A stretch of DNA of 64,000 nt, from NCBI RefSeq assembly GCF_002291145.1, contig NZ_NTGE01000073.1, positions 209,306 through 273,305 of the forward strand, in the 5' to 3' direction. The notes beneath the pieces are model-generated. The model was given only the letters and a program-made list of their open reading frames with translations. It did not search any database and had not been told where the DNA came from. Origin of the DNA: Streptomyces sp. SA15. GTDB taxonomy: Bacteria; Actinomycetota; Actinomycetes; Streptomycetales; Streptomycetaceae. Positions 51,675 through 59,995 of this stretch are shown here, one piece after another (within the stretch, counting starts at the first letter, position 1; every line of letters begins with the position of its first letter). The position numbers were made by a program, and so were the translations under genes.

Positions 51675-54600
51675 TTATGCCGCCACCAGGCGCAGGGTGA
51701 GGATCTGGAACGGGTGCAGTCTCAGCCGGATCGTGCCTTCGGTGACCTGATGGCCCGTCGGGTCGTCAAGCGGCCGTTCCAGGAGGTCGGTGGCGGTGGC
51801 GGACGCGAAGGGGAACCCGGGGGTGAGGGTGGCGCGGGCGCGGACGCCGTGGGCCTCGTAGAGGCGGACGACGACATCGCCCGACCGGTCGTCGGCCAGC
51901 TTCACGGCCTCGATGACCACTCCCTCGTGGTCGACCGAGACCAGGGGAGCGACGGGTGCGCCACCCGGCAGCGCGCGCTCGGGCAGGTTGAGGTGGTAGC
52001 CCTCGCGGACGGCGTCGGCGATGTCGGCGCCGATCACCAGGGCATAGCGGAGCCGGTGAGTGCCCTGGTCGGCGTCAGGGTCGGGGAAGCGGGGGGCGCG
52101 CAGCAGGGAGAGGCGGACCGTGGTCGTCGTACCGCCGTCGGGACGCATGTCGCGGGTGACGTCGTGGCCGTACGTCGAGTCGTTGACCAGGGCGGTGCCC
52201 CAGTCACGTTCACCGACGTGCAGGAAGCGGTGCGCGCAGATCTCGAACTTGGCCGCGTCCCAGCTGGTGTTGGTGTGGGTGGGCCGCTCGACGTGCCCGA
52301 AGGGGATCTCGGCGGTGGAGTGCGCGGCGCGTACGTCCAGCGGGAAGGCGGCCTTGAGCAGCTTCTCCCGTTCGTGCCAGTCGACGACGGTGTCGATCAC
52401 GAGCCGTCGGGAGTCGGCGGCCAGGGTCAGGGTCTGCTCGATCCGGGAGGCCCCGAAGGCTCGGACCACGTGGACGCCGTCGCCGGTCGCGGTGACCGAC
52501 TCGGTGTCGGTGAGGTCGCGGACGGTGTTGCGGTAGAAGACGTCGATGTCCCACGCGTCCCACTGGTTGGGGAAGTCCTGGTGCAGCTGAAGCAGGTTGG
52601 CACTCGCGCCGGGCGGTAGCGCTTCGCGGTCGGCCGTGCGGTCGTAGGCGGAGGTGATCAGTCCGCGCCCGTCGACGATGACCCGGACCAGGCCGTTGTC
52701 CAGGACGAAGCCGTCGGCGTCCGGAACCGGAGGCACGTTCCCCTCGGCCGGGTCGGTGCGCAGGCCGGCTCCCAGCGCCGGGACCCCGGCGCGGTCGTGC
52801 GGAGCGGCGTTGAAGACGACCGTGCCGTCGCCCGATCCCGCCAGGGTGCGCTGGGCGTCCTCGACGATACGCTCCAGCTCCCGGGCGACGGCGACGTATG
52901 TCTCCTCGGCCTCGCGGTGCACCCAGGCGATCGAGGTGCCCGGCAGGATGTCGTGGAACTGGTGCAGCAGGACCGTCTTCCACAGCCGGTCCAGGGCCTC
53001 GTACGGGTACGGGTGCCCGTGGCGCACGGCCGCCGTGGCCGCCCACAACTCGGCCTCGCGCAGCAGGTGCTCGCTGCGCCGGTTGCCCTGCTTGGTGGCG
53101 AGCTGACTCGTCAGGGTGCCGCGATGGAACTCCAGGTACAGCTCGCCGGACCAGACGGGGGCGCCGCCGTTCGCCTCGTACTCCGCGTGCGCGCGGGCGA
53201 AGAAGGTGGCGGGCCTTTCCAAAGTGACCCGGGCCGAGCCCTCCAGGTCGGCCAGCCGGGCGGCGCGGGCCAGCATCTCCCGGGTCGGGCCGCCGCCTCC
53301 GTCGCCGTAGCCGAAGGGGATGAGGGAGTGGTTGGCGGCGCCCTTGTCCTGGAAGTTGCGCACCGTGTGGGCGAGGTCGGCGCCGGACAGGTCGCCGTTG
53401 TAGGAGTCGACGGGCGGGAAGTGGCTGAAGATCCGGGTGCCGTCGATGCCCTCCCACCAGAAGGTGTGGTGCGGGAACTTGTTGGTGGTGTTCCAGGAGA
53501 TCTTCTGGGTGAGGAACCAGCGCACCCCGGCCAGCTTCATCAGCTGAGGCAGCGCGGCGTTGTAGCCGAAGGTGTCCGGCAGCCACATCTCCTCCGTCTC
53601 GACGCCGAACTCCTCGAGGTAGAAGCGCTTGCCGTGGACGAACTGCCTCACCAGCGACTCGCCGCCGGTGAGGTTGGTGTCGGGTTCCACCCACAGACTG
53701 CCCGTGGGCAGGAACTGGCCTGCCTTCGCCTTCTCCTGGGCGCGGGCGTACACCTCGGGCCGGTGCTCCTTGAGCCAGGCGAGCTGCTGGGCCTGGGACA
53801 TCACGAACCGGAACTCCGGGTGGTCGTCCATGAGTTGGGTGACGTTGGAGACGGTCCGGGCGACCTTGCGCACCGTTTCGCGCAGCGGCCACAGCCACGC
53901 CGTGTCGATGTGCGCATGCCCCACCGCGGAGATGCGGTGCGCGCCCGCGTTCGCGGGTGCCGCCAGCGCCGGGGCCAGGGCCGCCCGGGCCGCCACCGCA
54001 CTGGCGCCGGGGTTCTGCAGGTCGACCGTGTCCAGGGCACCTTCGATCGCCCGCAGTATCTGCCAGCGGCGCGGGGCGTCGACCGGCAGCTCGTGCATGA
54101 GCTGGCCCAATACCTCCAGGTCCTGGACGAGTTCGTAGACGTCCCGGTCCACCACGGACAGGTCGAGGCGCCGCAGCCGGTACAGCGGTTCACCCGGATC
54201 GGCCGCAGGGTCGCCGAGCCAGGGCGCCCGTCCGCCGACCGACGTGGGACCGAAGGTGAGCTCGTCGGGGCCGGTGTGCATGACGACCGGGTTGGCGGCG
54301 GCCTCGACGTACCGGACGAACTCCTCGCCGCCCGCGGCCGATTCGGTGACCGGAAGCCAGGTGTTGCGCGGGTTGAGCGCCTTCACCGCGGTGCCGTCGG
54401 CCCGGTGGACCAGGCCTTCGGCGGAGAAGCCGGGGGAGTGGGGGGAGAAACCGAGGTCGAGTACGGCCTCGACGGGCAGCCCGGCCCACTCGGCGGGGAT
54501 CGTGCCGCTGACCCGGAACCAGCTCGTCGACCAGGCCGGGCCCCACCGGTCGCCCACCCGCGCCGGCCGGTAGGGCGCGGACAGAGCCGCCTGGACCGGC

Positions 54601-54728
54601 ACCGGCTCGCCGGGAACGTTCCAGATCTCGACCTGGAGGGGGACCGACCGGGCGTGCACGGCCGGTCGGATGCGCTCGTTCAGCACCCGGGCGAGCCGCT
54701 GCTCGGTGACGTCACGGTCGTAGTGCAT
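51675..54728 (-). CDS. Alpha-mannosidase (GH38)
   Basis: 1017 residues; ATG 54728 follows AGAAGG. HAHIDTAWLWPLRETVRKVA gives the zinc-binding H-x-H-x-D, and the catalytic Asp is in LPDTFGYNAALPQLMKLAG. The mid domain NTTNKFPHHTFWWEGIDGTR and C-terminal beta-sandwich domains are complete. No signal peptide. It hydrolyses alpha-mannosides taken up by the adjacent sugar ABC system. 27 bp downstream of the last permease gene, so it is in the same transcript. Confidence 0.93.
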   Translation of the reverse strand: MHYDRDVTEQRLARVLNERIRPAVHARSVPLQVEIWNVPGEPVPVQAALSAPYRPARVGDRWGPAWSTSWFRVSGTIPAEWAGLPVEAVLDLGFSPHSPGFSAEGLVHRADGTAVKALNPRNTWLPVTESAAGGEEFVRYVEAAANPVVMHTGPDELTFGPTSVGGRAPWLGDPAADPGEPLYRLRRLDLSVVDRDVYELVQDLEVLGQLMHELPVDAPRRWQILRAIEGALDTVDLQNPGASAVAARAALAPALAAPANAGAHRISAVGHAHIDTAWLWPLRETVRKVARTVSNVTQLMDDHPEFRFVMSQAQQLAWLKEHRPEVYARAQEKAKAGQFLPTGSLWVEPDTNLTGGESLVRQFVHGKRFYLEEFGVETEEMWLPDTFGYNAALPQLMKLAGVRWFLTQKISWNTTNKFPHHTFWWEGIDGTRIFSHFPPVDSYNGDLSGADLAHTVRNFQDKGAANHSLIPFGYGDGGGGPTREMLARAARLADLEGSARVTLERPATFFARAHAEYEANGGAPVWSGELYLEFHRGTLTSQLATKQGNRRSEHLLREAELWAATAAVRHGHPYPYEALDRLWKTVLLHQFHDILPGTSIAWVHREAEETYVAVARELERIVEDAQRTLAGSGDGTVVFNAAPHDRAGVPALGAGLRTDPAEGNVPPVPDADGFVLDNGLVRVIVDGRGLITSAYDRTADREALPPGASANLLQLHQDFPNQWDAWDIDVFYRNTVRDLTDTESVTATGDGVHVVRAFGASRIEQTLTLAADSRRLVIDTVVDWHEREKLLKAAFPLDVRAAHSTAEIPFGHVERPTHTNTSWDAAKFEICAHRFLHVGERDWGTALVNDSTYGHDVTRDMRPDGGTTTTVRLSLLRAPRFPDPDADQGTHRLRYALVIGADIADAVREGYHLNLPERALPGGAPVAPLVSVDHEGVVIEAVKLADDRSGDVVVRLYEAHGVRARATLTPGFPFASATATDLLERPLDDPTGHQVTEGTIRLRLHPFQILTLRLVAA

Positions 54729-54755
54729 GGATGCCTTCTCCGAGGGTGTGGGGGG

Positions 54756-55652
54756 TCAGCCCTTGAGCGCGCCGCCGAGCGCGAAACCGCCGCCCAGCCT
54801 GCGGGACAGCAGCAGGTAGAGCATCACGACGGGCAGGGAGTAGAGGATCGAGAATGCCGACAGCTGCCCGTACTGGGTCTGGTCGTGCGCGCTGAGGAAG
54901 GTGAACACGCTGACGGACGCCGGGAGCTTCTCCGGGGACAGCAGGAGGATGAAGGGGACGAAGAAGTTCCCCCACATGCCGATGAAGGTGAAGATGGTGA
55001 CCACGGTGACGCCCGATCGCATCAGCGGCAGGATGACCCGCCACAGCACCTGGAGGGTGTTCGCGCCGTCGATCCGGGCGGCCTCCTCCAGCACGATCGG
55101 CACACCGTCCATGAAGCTCTTCATCAGCCAGATCCCGAACGGCAGCGCGGAGGCCGCCAGGAACAGGGTCGTACCGGGCATCGAGTCGATGAGGTTCACC
55201 TGCACGAACATGCTGTAGACCGGGATCATCACCGCGGTGATGGGCAGGCCGGTGGAGAACAGGATCGTGTAGAGGAACGGCCGGCGCAGCCGGGAGCGGT
55301 ACCGGGACAGCGGATAGGCGGCCAGCACCGACACCACCACCGTCACCGCCGTCGCGAAACCGCACAGCAGCAGGCTGTTGAGCAGCGGCCGGTAGGTGGT
55401 GTCGACGTTGAGGATCGCGTCGAAGTTGTCGAGGGTGAGCGCCGACGGCCACGTCAGCCGGAAGCTGTTGGTGTCGCTGACCGAGGCCAGCAGCATCCAC
55501 AGCAGCGGCAGGACGTACGTCAGCGACACCGCCAGCAGGACGGCGTTGACCGCGATACGGCCGGGAAGGGAGCGGCGCCGCCGCGAGACCGGTGGTGCGG
55601 TGGTCGTGCTCCGTCGGTGGGACGCGGCACGCGGGGACGTGAGCACGGCCAT
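54756..55652 (-). CDS. Sugar ABC transporter permease (MalG type, CUT1)
   Basis: 298 residues from ATG 55652. Six helices, first PGRIAVNAVLLAVSLTYVLP; EAA loop EEAARIDGANTLQVLWRVIL; FIGMWGNFFVPFILLLSPEK and SAFSILYSLPVVMLYLLLSR are typical of the C-type sugar permease. Its start overlaps the stop of the other permease (ATGA). No ATPase gene is present in the cluster; a shared MsiK-type ATPase encoded elsewhere probably energises it. Confidence 0.92.
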   Translation of the reverse strand: MAVLTSPRAASHRRSTTTAPPVSRRRRSLPGRIAVNAVLLAVSLTYVLPLLWMLLASVSDTNSFRLTWPSALTLDNFDAILNVDTTYRPLLNSLLLCGFATAVTVVVSVLAAYPLSRYRSRLRRPFLYTILFSTGLPITAVMIPVYSMFVQVNLIDSMPGTTLFLAASALPFGIWLMKSFMDGVPIVLEEAARIDGANTLQVLWRVILPLMRSGVTVVTIFTFIGMWGNFFVPFILLLSPEKLPASVSVFTFLSAHDQTQYGQLSAFSILYSLPVVMLYLLLSRRLGGGFALGGALKG

Positions 55653-56581
55653 CAGTCGTCCTCCAGTTTGAGCAGCCGGATGTACACGACGGAGAACAGG
55701 GCGCCGACCACCAGCAGGACCAGGGCGATGGCGGTGCCGTAGCCGATGAGGCTGTTCTGGAAGGCCTGCTGGTACATGAAGATCGGCAGGGTCTCGCTCT
55801 TGTTGCCCGGTCCGCCGCGGGTCATGGTGTAGATCAGGCCGAAGACGGAGAGCGTCTGGAGGGTGATCAGCATCAGGTTGGTCATGATCGACCGACGGAT
55901 GACCGGCAGCACCACCCGCCACAGCCGCTGCCAGGGGCCGGCCCCGTCCATCTCGGCCGCTTCGACCAGCTCCTGCGGCACGTCGTTGAGGGCGGCGGAG
56001 AAGACCATCATCGAAAACGCCGTGCCCCGCCAGACGTTGGCCAGGCACACCGCCAGGATCGGCATCGTGTAGAGCCAGTTCTGCCCCGGTAGGTGCAGGG
56101 CGTCCAGGATCGAGTTGAGCGAGCCCTGGTCGTAGAAGAACGCGTACATCAGATAGCCGGCGACCACCTCGGGCAGCACCCACGCGGCGATGACGACACC
56201 GTTCGTGAGCGTCCGCACCGGCTTGGTGGCCTTCTCCATCAGCACGGCCAGCGCCAGCCCGAGGGTGTTCTGGCCGATGACGGCGGAGCCGAACACGAAC
56301 GCCAGGGTCAGCCATACGGCGTTGAGGAAGTCGGCGTCCCCGAAGGCCCGGGTGAAGTTGTCCAGACCCACGAAGCGCGTGCCCGTCGCGCCGGTGAGCT
56401 GCATGTCGGTGAACGCGTAGTACACGCAGTACGCGATCGGCCCGGCCAGGAACACGGCCAGCAGCACCAGCGACGGCAGCATCGGCAGACCGCGCGTCAG
56501 GGACCGTACGGCGGCGGGCGGCGCCCCGCCGGGCCGGCGCCGGTCACCGGCCTTGCGGGGCGCCGAGGTCAGCGCGGTCAT
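55652..56581 (-). CDS. Sugar ABC transporter permease (MalF type, CUT1)
   Basis: 309 residues. Six helices: LPSLVLLAVFLAGPIAYCVY, LTLAFVFGSAVIGQNTLGLA and onward. EAA loop VEAAEMDGAGPWQRLWRVVL. FGLIYTMTRGGPGNKSETLP and YQQAFQNSLIGYGTAIALVL are family signatures. It overlaps the binding-protein stop by four bases and the other permease start by one base, so the three are coupled. Confidence 0.93.
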   Translation of the reverse strand: MTALTSAPRKAGDRRRPGGAPPAAVRSLTRGLPMLPSLVLLAVFLAGPIAYCVYYAFTDMQLTGATGTRFVGLDNFTRAFGDADFLNAVWLTLAFVFGSAVIGQNTLGLALAVLMEKATKPVRTLTNGVVIAAWVLPEVVAGYLMYAFFYDQGSLNSILDALHLPGQNWLYTMPILAVCLANVWRGTAFSMMVFSAALNDVPQELVEAAEMDGAGPWQRLWRVVLPVIRRSIMTNLMLITLQTLSVFGLIYTMTRGGPGNKSETLPIFMYQQAFQNSLIGYGTAIALVLLVVGALFSVVYIRLLKLEDD

Positions 56582-57954
56582 GGGGCGCCCTTGACGGTCT
56601 TGTCACCGCCCACGGCGGCCTTCACATCGCTGTCGTACGTGGCGGCGGCCTTGTCGACGGATGCCTGGCCCGTGGTCACCGACTCCATGGCTTTCTGGAT
56701 GGCGGTCGAGACCTGGTTGTAGGCGGGCAGGCCGGGCCGGTAGTGGGTGTACTTCACGAGTTCGGTGAAGAACTTGTTGGTCGGTACGGCGTTCAGGTAC
56801 GTCGGGTCGGTGGCGGCGTCCGTGCGGACGGCGATGCCGGCGTTGATGGCGTTCCACTTCGAGTGGTTGGCCTTCGTCTGGACGGTCGTGAGGAACTTCC
56901 AGGCCAGGTCGGGGTTCTTGGCCTTGGCCGGGACCGACCAGGCCCAGCCGCCGGACATGCTGACCTTGCCGGGTGCCTGGCCGTTCTGGGTGGGCATCGC
57001 GGCGCTGCCTATCACCGTCTGCCACTGGCTCCACGGCTTGGAGCTTGCGGGACCCCAGTTGTTGGGCATCCAGGAGCCGTCGATGTCCATCGCCAGCTTG
57101 CCCTGGGGGAACAGTTCGGTGCCGACGGTGGTGCCGAAGTTGGCGCCGAGGGCCTGCTGCACCGGCGGCCCGAGCTTCTCGCTGTACACGGTGTGGACGA
57201 AGTCCAGCGAGTCCTTGAAGGCCTTGCTGCCGACGACCCACTTCTTCTGGCCCGCGTCGTAGAGGGACTTGTCGCCCGGCGGGGTGCCGTACAGCAGCAT
57301 CTCGAAGCCCTGCATGGAGGAGGCCTCGCCGCCCGCCGTGCCGGTGTAGAGGTTCATCGGGATGACGCCGGGCAGCTCGGCCTTGATCCTGCGAGCGGCG
57401 CTGAGGACGTCGTCCCAGGTCTTGGGCTGCCAGGGCACGGATATGCCGGCCTTCTCGAAGAGCTGCTTGTTGTACCAGATCCCGCGGGTGTCGGTGCCGT
57501 CCGGGACGCCGTACGTCTTGCCGTCCGAGGTGCCGCGCACCGCGGTCTTGGCGGCCGGGGCGAACTTCGACCAGTCGTTCCACTTGGCGAGATAGGCGTC
57601 GAGCGGTTTGAGGTAGCCGCTCGCGATGTCGGAGTTGATCAGAAAGGTGTCCTCGTAGACCAGGTCGGGAGCGGTCGCGGGAGACCGCATCATCAGCTGG
57701 ATCTTGGTGTAGTAGTCGTTCTCCGAGGCGGTGACCGGGACGAGGGTCACCTTCGTGCCCGGGTTGGCCTGGGTGAACCGCTTCACCATCGAGGCCAGGA
57801 AGTCGGCATGGAGCTTGTTGTTGCTGTCCAGGTTCTGCCAGTAGACGACCTTGATCGACTTGCTGGAGCTCCCTGAGGAGCCCGAACCACAGCCGGCGGC
57901 GACGAGGGCGGTGGCGGCGGTGAGGGCTGCGGCAGCGATGAGTCTCGAACGCAC
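56578..57954 (-). CDS. Sugar ABC transporter substrate-binding lipoprotein
   Basis: 458 residues from GTG 57954 with GGAGG just upstream. Signal peptide RSRLIAAAALTAATALVAAG ends at a lipobox Cys (AAGCGSGSSGSS). The SBP_bac_1 fold includes FTQANPGTKVTLVPV, DLVYEDTFLINSDIASGYLK and NNWGPASSKPWSQWQ-type loops. It binds an oligosaccharide at the cell surface; the neighbouring GH38, GH51 and GH27 enzymes suggest mannose-, arabinose- or galactose-containing glycans. First gene of the leftward operon. Confidence 0.92.
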   Translation of the reverse strand: MRSRLIAAAALTAATALVAAGCGSGSSGSSSKSIKVVYWQNLDSNNKLHADFLASMVKRFTQANPGTKVTLVPVTASENDYYTKIQLMMRSPATAPDLVYEDTFLINSDIASGYLKPLDAYLAKWNDWSKFAPAAKTAVRGTSDGKTYGVPDGTDTRGIWYNKQLFEKAGISVPWQPKTWDDVLSAARRIKAELPGVIPMNLYTGTAGGEASSMQGFEMLLYGTPPGDKSLYDAGQKKWVVGSKAFKDSLDFVHTVYSEKLGPPVQQALGANFGTTVGTELFPQGKLAMDIDGSWMPNNWGPASSKPWSQWQTVIGSAAMPTQNGQAPGKVSMSGGWAWSVPAKAKNPDLAWKFLTTVQTKANHSKWNAINAGIAVRTDAATDPTYLNAVPTNKFFTELVKYTHYRPGLPAYNQVSTAIQKAMESVTTGQASVDKAAATYDSDVKAAVGGDKTVKGAP

Positions 57955-58087
57955 AGTGGTGCCTCCGGAGTGCGAAACCTGAGGGAAAACCGCGACGAAT
58001 TTGCGGGCTGCGGGCAGCTCGGACGAGGCGCTCCACTCGGCGCCACCCCGCGCGACCTGGCCTGTTCGGCCCGGCTTGGTGCGTCAG

Positions 58088-58110
58088 CTAAATCCAATTG
58101 ATGGATTAAG
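58088..58110. promoter_or_regulatory. ROK-repressor operator candidate
   Basis: AATCCA-N5-TGGATT with outer CT/AG also paired: 8 of 9 positions of a 23-bp inverted repeat match, spacer ATTGA. It lies between the divergent binding protein (starts 57954) and ROK repressor (starts 58253), in an AT-rich patch of an otherwise GC-rich gap. Confidence 0.6.
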
Positions 58111-58252
58111 TCAACGCTTCTGCCGTGTAAACTTTGGTCATGAACCGCCCTCCGGCCCCGGCGCCGCGCCCCGGGCACGCCGGTGCCGACCCGGTGACCA
58201 GGGCAGACCAAGGCGGCAACGGAAGGCATGAGGTGCGGTAGGTGACCGACAG

Positions 58253-59497
58253 GTGACGATGCTCGGTGGGACCAACCTGCCGCGGGTGGGCGGCTACAAC
58301 CAGGCCGTCGTGCTGGACGCCATCCGGACCAGGGGCCCGGTGAGCCGGGTCGAACTGGCCACGCTCACCGGCCTGACCAACCAGACCGTCTCGAACGTCG
58401 TCCGCAAGCTCCTCGACGCCGGCCTGGTGACGGAGTCCGGCCACGCCCCCTCCAACGGCGGTAAGCGCCGCACCCTGCTGTCCCCCCGTCCCGACGGCGC
58501 CTACGCGCTCGGCGTCCACCTCGACCCCGACGCCGCCGTCATCGTCCTGGTCGACCTGGCCGGCGAGGCGGTCATGACCCGCCGGCTGCGGCTCACCATG
58601 CCGAGCGAGCCCGCCGACGTCGTGGACCGGGTGGCCCGCGCCGGGCTGCGGCTCGTCGACCGGTCCGCCGTGGACCCCGACCGGCTGCTGGGTCTGGGCG
58701 TCGCCGCGCCCGGTCCCATCGACGGTTCCACCGGCGCCGTCGTCTTCCCGCCGAACCTGCCCGGCTGGGACCGCGTGCCGCTGACGAAGATGTTCGCCGA
58801 GGCCACCGAGATGCCCGTCGCGCTGGACAACGACGCCACCGCCGCCGCCATCGGCGAACGCTGGATCGGCGGCGAGGCCAGGGCGGGCAGCTTCCTGTTC
58901 GTCTACCTGGGCACCGGCATCGGTGCCGGCATCGTCCTCAACAACACCGTGCTGCACGGCGATTCGGGCAATGCCGGGGAGTTCGGCCACATGGCCGTCG
59001 AACCGGGCGACCGGGCCTGCCACTGCGGCAGCATGAGCTGCCTCGGCCCCTACTGCAGCCCGGCCGCGATCATCGACGACCTGCTGCGCCGCCACGGCCG
59101 GACCGTGGCCGACCGCATCGGCCTGAGCTGCACGCCCGAAGACCGCCACGAGGACTGGCGACGCCTGCGCCGGGCCGCCCGCAGCGGCGACCCGGACGCC
59201 CGTGACGTCGTACGCCACGCCGCCCGCCGCATCGGCCAGGCCGTCCGGGGCGCCACCAGCCTCCTCGATGTCAGCCGTGTCGTCCTCGGCGGCGAGGCGC
59301 TGCGGGGCATCGAGCCCCTCCTGTGCGAGGAGATCGACGCGGCCGTCAACAGCACGTCCGTCGCCCGCGCCATCCGCCCCCTCGCCATCGAGCAGAGCGT
59401 CATCGGTGAGACCGTCGGCGCGGTCGGTGCCGCGTCACTCGTACTGCACGGCAACTACACGCCCGGCTGGCGCATGCTCACCGACGCCTCCGCCTGA
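58253..59497 (+). CDS. ROK-family transcriptional repressor
   Basis: 414 residues from GTG 58253; ATG 58259 is an alternative. Winged helix NQAVVLDAIRTRGPVSRVEL with ATLTGLTNQTVSNVVRKLLD, then a ROK domain with sugar/ATP motifs (LGLGVAAPGPIDGSTGAVVF, FLFVYLGTGIGAGIVLNNTV) and the zinc motif GDRACHCGSMSCLGPYC. The DNA-binding part makes it a NagC/XylR-like repressor. It is divergent from the sugar import-GH38 operon and almost surely binds the inverted repeat at 58088. Confidence 0.93.
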   Translation: MTMLGGTNLPRVGGYNQAVVLDAIRTRGPVSRVELATLTGLTNQTVSNVVRKLLDAGLVTESGHAPSNGGKRRTLLSPRPDGAYALGVHLDPDAAVIVLVDLAGEAVMTRRLRLTMPSEPADVVDRVARAGLRLVDRSAVDPDRLLGLGVAAPGPIDGSTGAVVFPPNLPGWDRVPLTKMFAEATEMPVALDNDATAAAIGERWIGGEARAGSFLFVYLGTGIGAGIVLNNTVLHGDSGNAGEFGHMAVEPGDRACHCGSMSCLGPYCSPAAIIDDLLRRHGRTVADRIGLSCTPEDRHEDWRRLRRAARSGDPDARDVVRHAARRIGQAVRGATSLLDVSRVVLGGEALRGIEPLLCEEIDAAVNSTSVARAIRPLAIEQSVIGETVGAVGAASLVLHGNYTPGWRMLTDASA

Positions 59498-59580
59498 ACG
59501 GAGACGGGGAAGCCGGTGGAGCCCGCCGTACGCGCTGCCGAACCGGAGCGCGTGAGCGGGCGGCGCGACGGTGGCTCCTG

Positions 59581-59615
59581 TCCCGCTCGGCGTCCGCGCG
59601 CCGACGACAGCGGGA
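59581..59615. terminator. Hairpin terminator after the ROK gene
   Basis: Outer stem TCCCGCT / AGCGGGA and inner stem CGGCG / CGCCG, 84 bp after the stop. Confidence 0.5.
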
Positions 59616-59995
59616 CCCGCGGGTCGGGCCGTCGCAGGCGGGGGGCTCCGGATTCCTGAGGGGGCTGCCCGGGCCGCGAGATGGTGCTGACGGCCGATGT
59701 GGCGGAACTGGTGCGCGGCGGCGCGCTGGTTCGCCCGTAGGGCGACCAGCCGACGGCCGGTTCGTGGGCCCGTTCCGGGCCCCACCACGGTCCGGCCCAG
59801 GCCCCGGACCGGTTCGACGCGGTCGACGCACGCCTCGCTCGCATGCTCATGCCGCGGATACGTCATTGGTATGACGCTGTAACAGTCCTGACGGAGGCTC
59901 GTCTGGCACTCCGGTCTCCACAGCAACTCACCCCCCACGTGACCGGGCTGATCGGACGTCGCGTCCGGCCGACGGGCGCGGGTGAGGAGAAGTGG
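59616..59995. other. 380-bp non-coding gap upstream of the amine oxidase
   Basis: I see no gene with a recognisable product. The left part is GC-rich without structure that I can name. The part from 59860 to 59995 should contain the amine-oxidase promoter; it includes the inverted repeat at 59861. Confidence 0.5.
59861..59876. promoter_or_regulatory. Inverted repeat CGTCAT-N4-ATGACG
   Basis: Six-bp perfect arms with spacer TGGT, 120 bp upstream of the amine oxidase start. The inner TGGTATGAC is close to the FadR-type GntR consensus TnGTnnnACnA, but no GntR gene is in the window. Confidence 0.35.

Noticed and set aside
52797..55742. Plus-strand open frame of 981 codons opposite GH38 and a permease
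   Set aside because: Same GC-frame effect; no domains, while the opposite strand has catalytic motifs of two known families.
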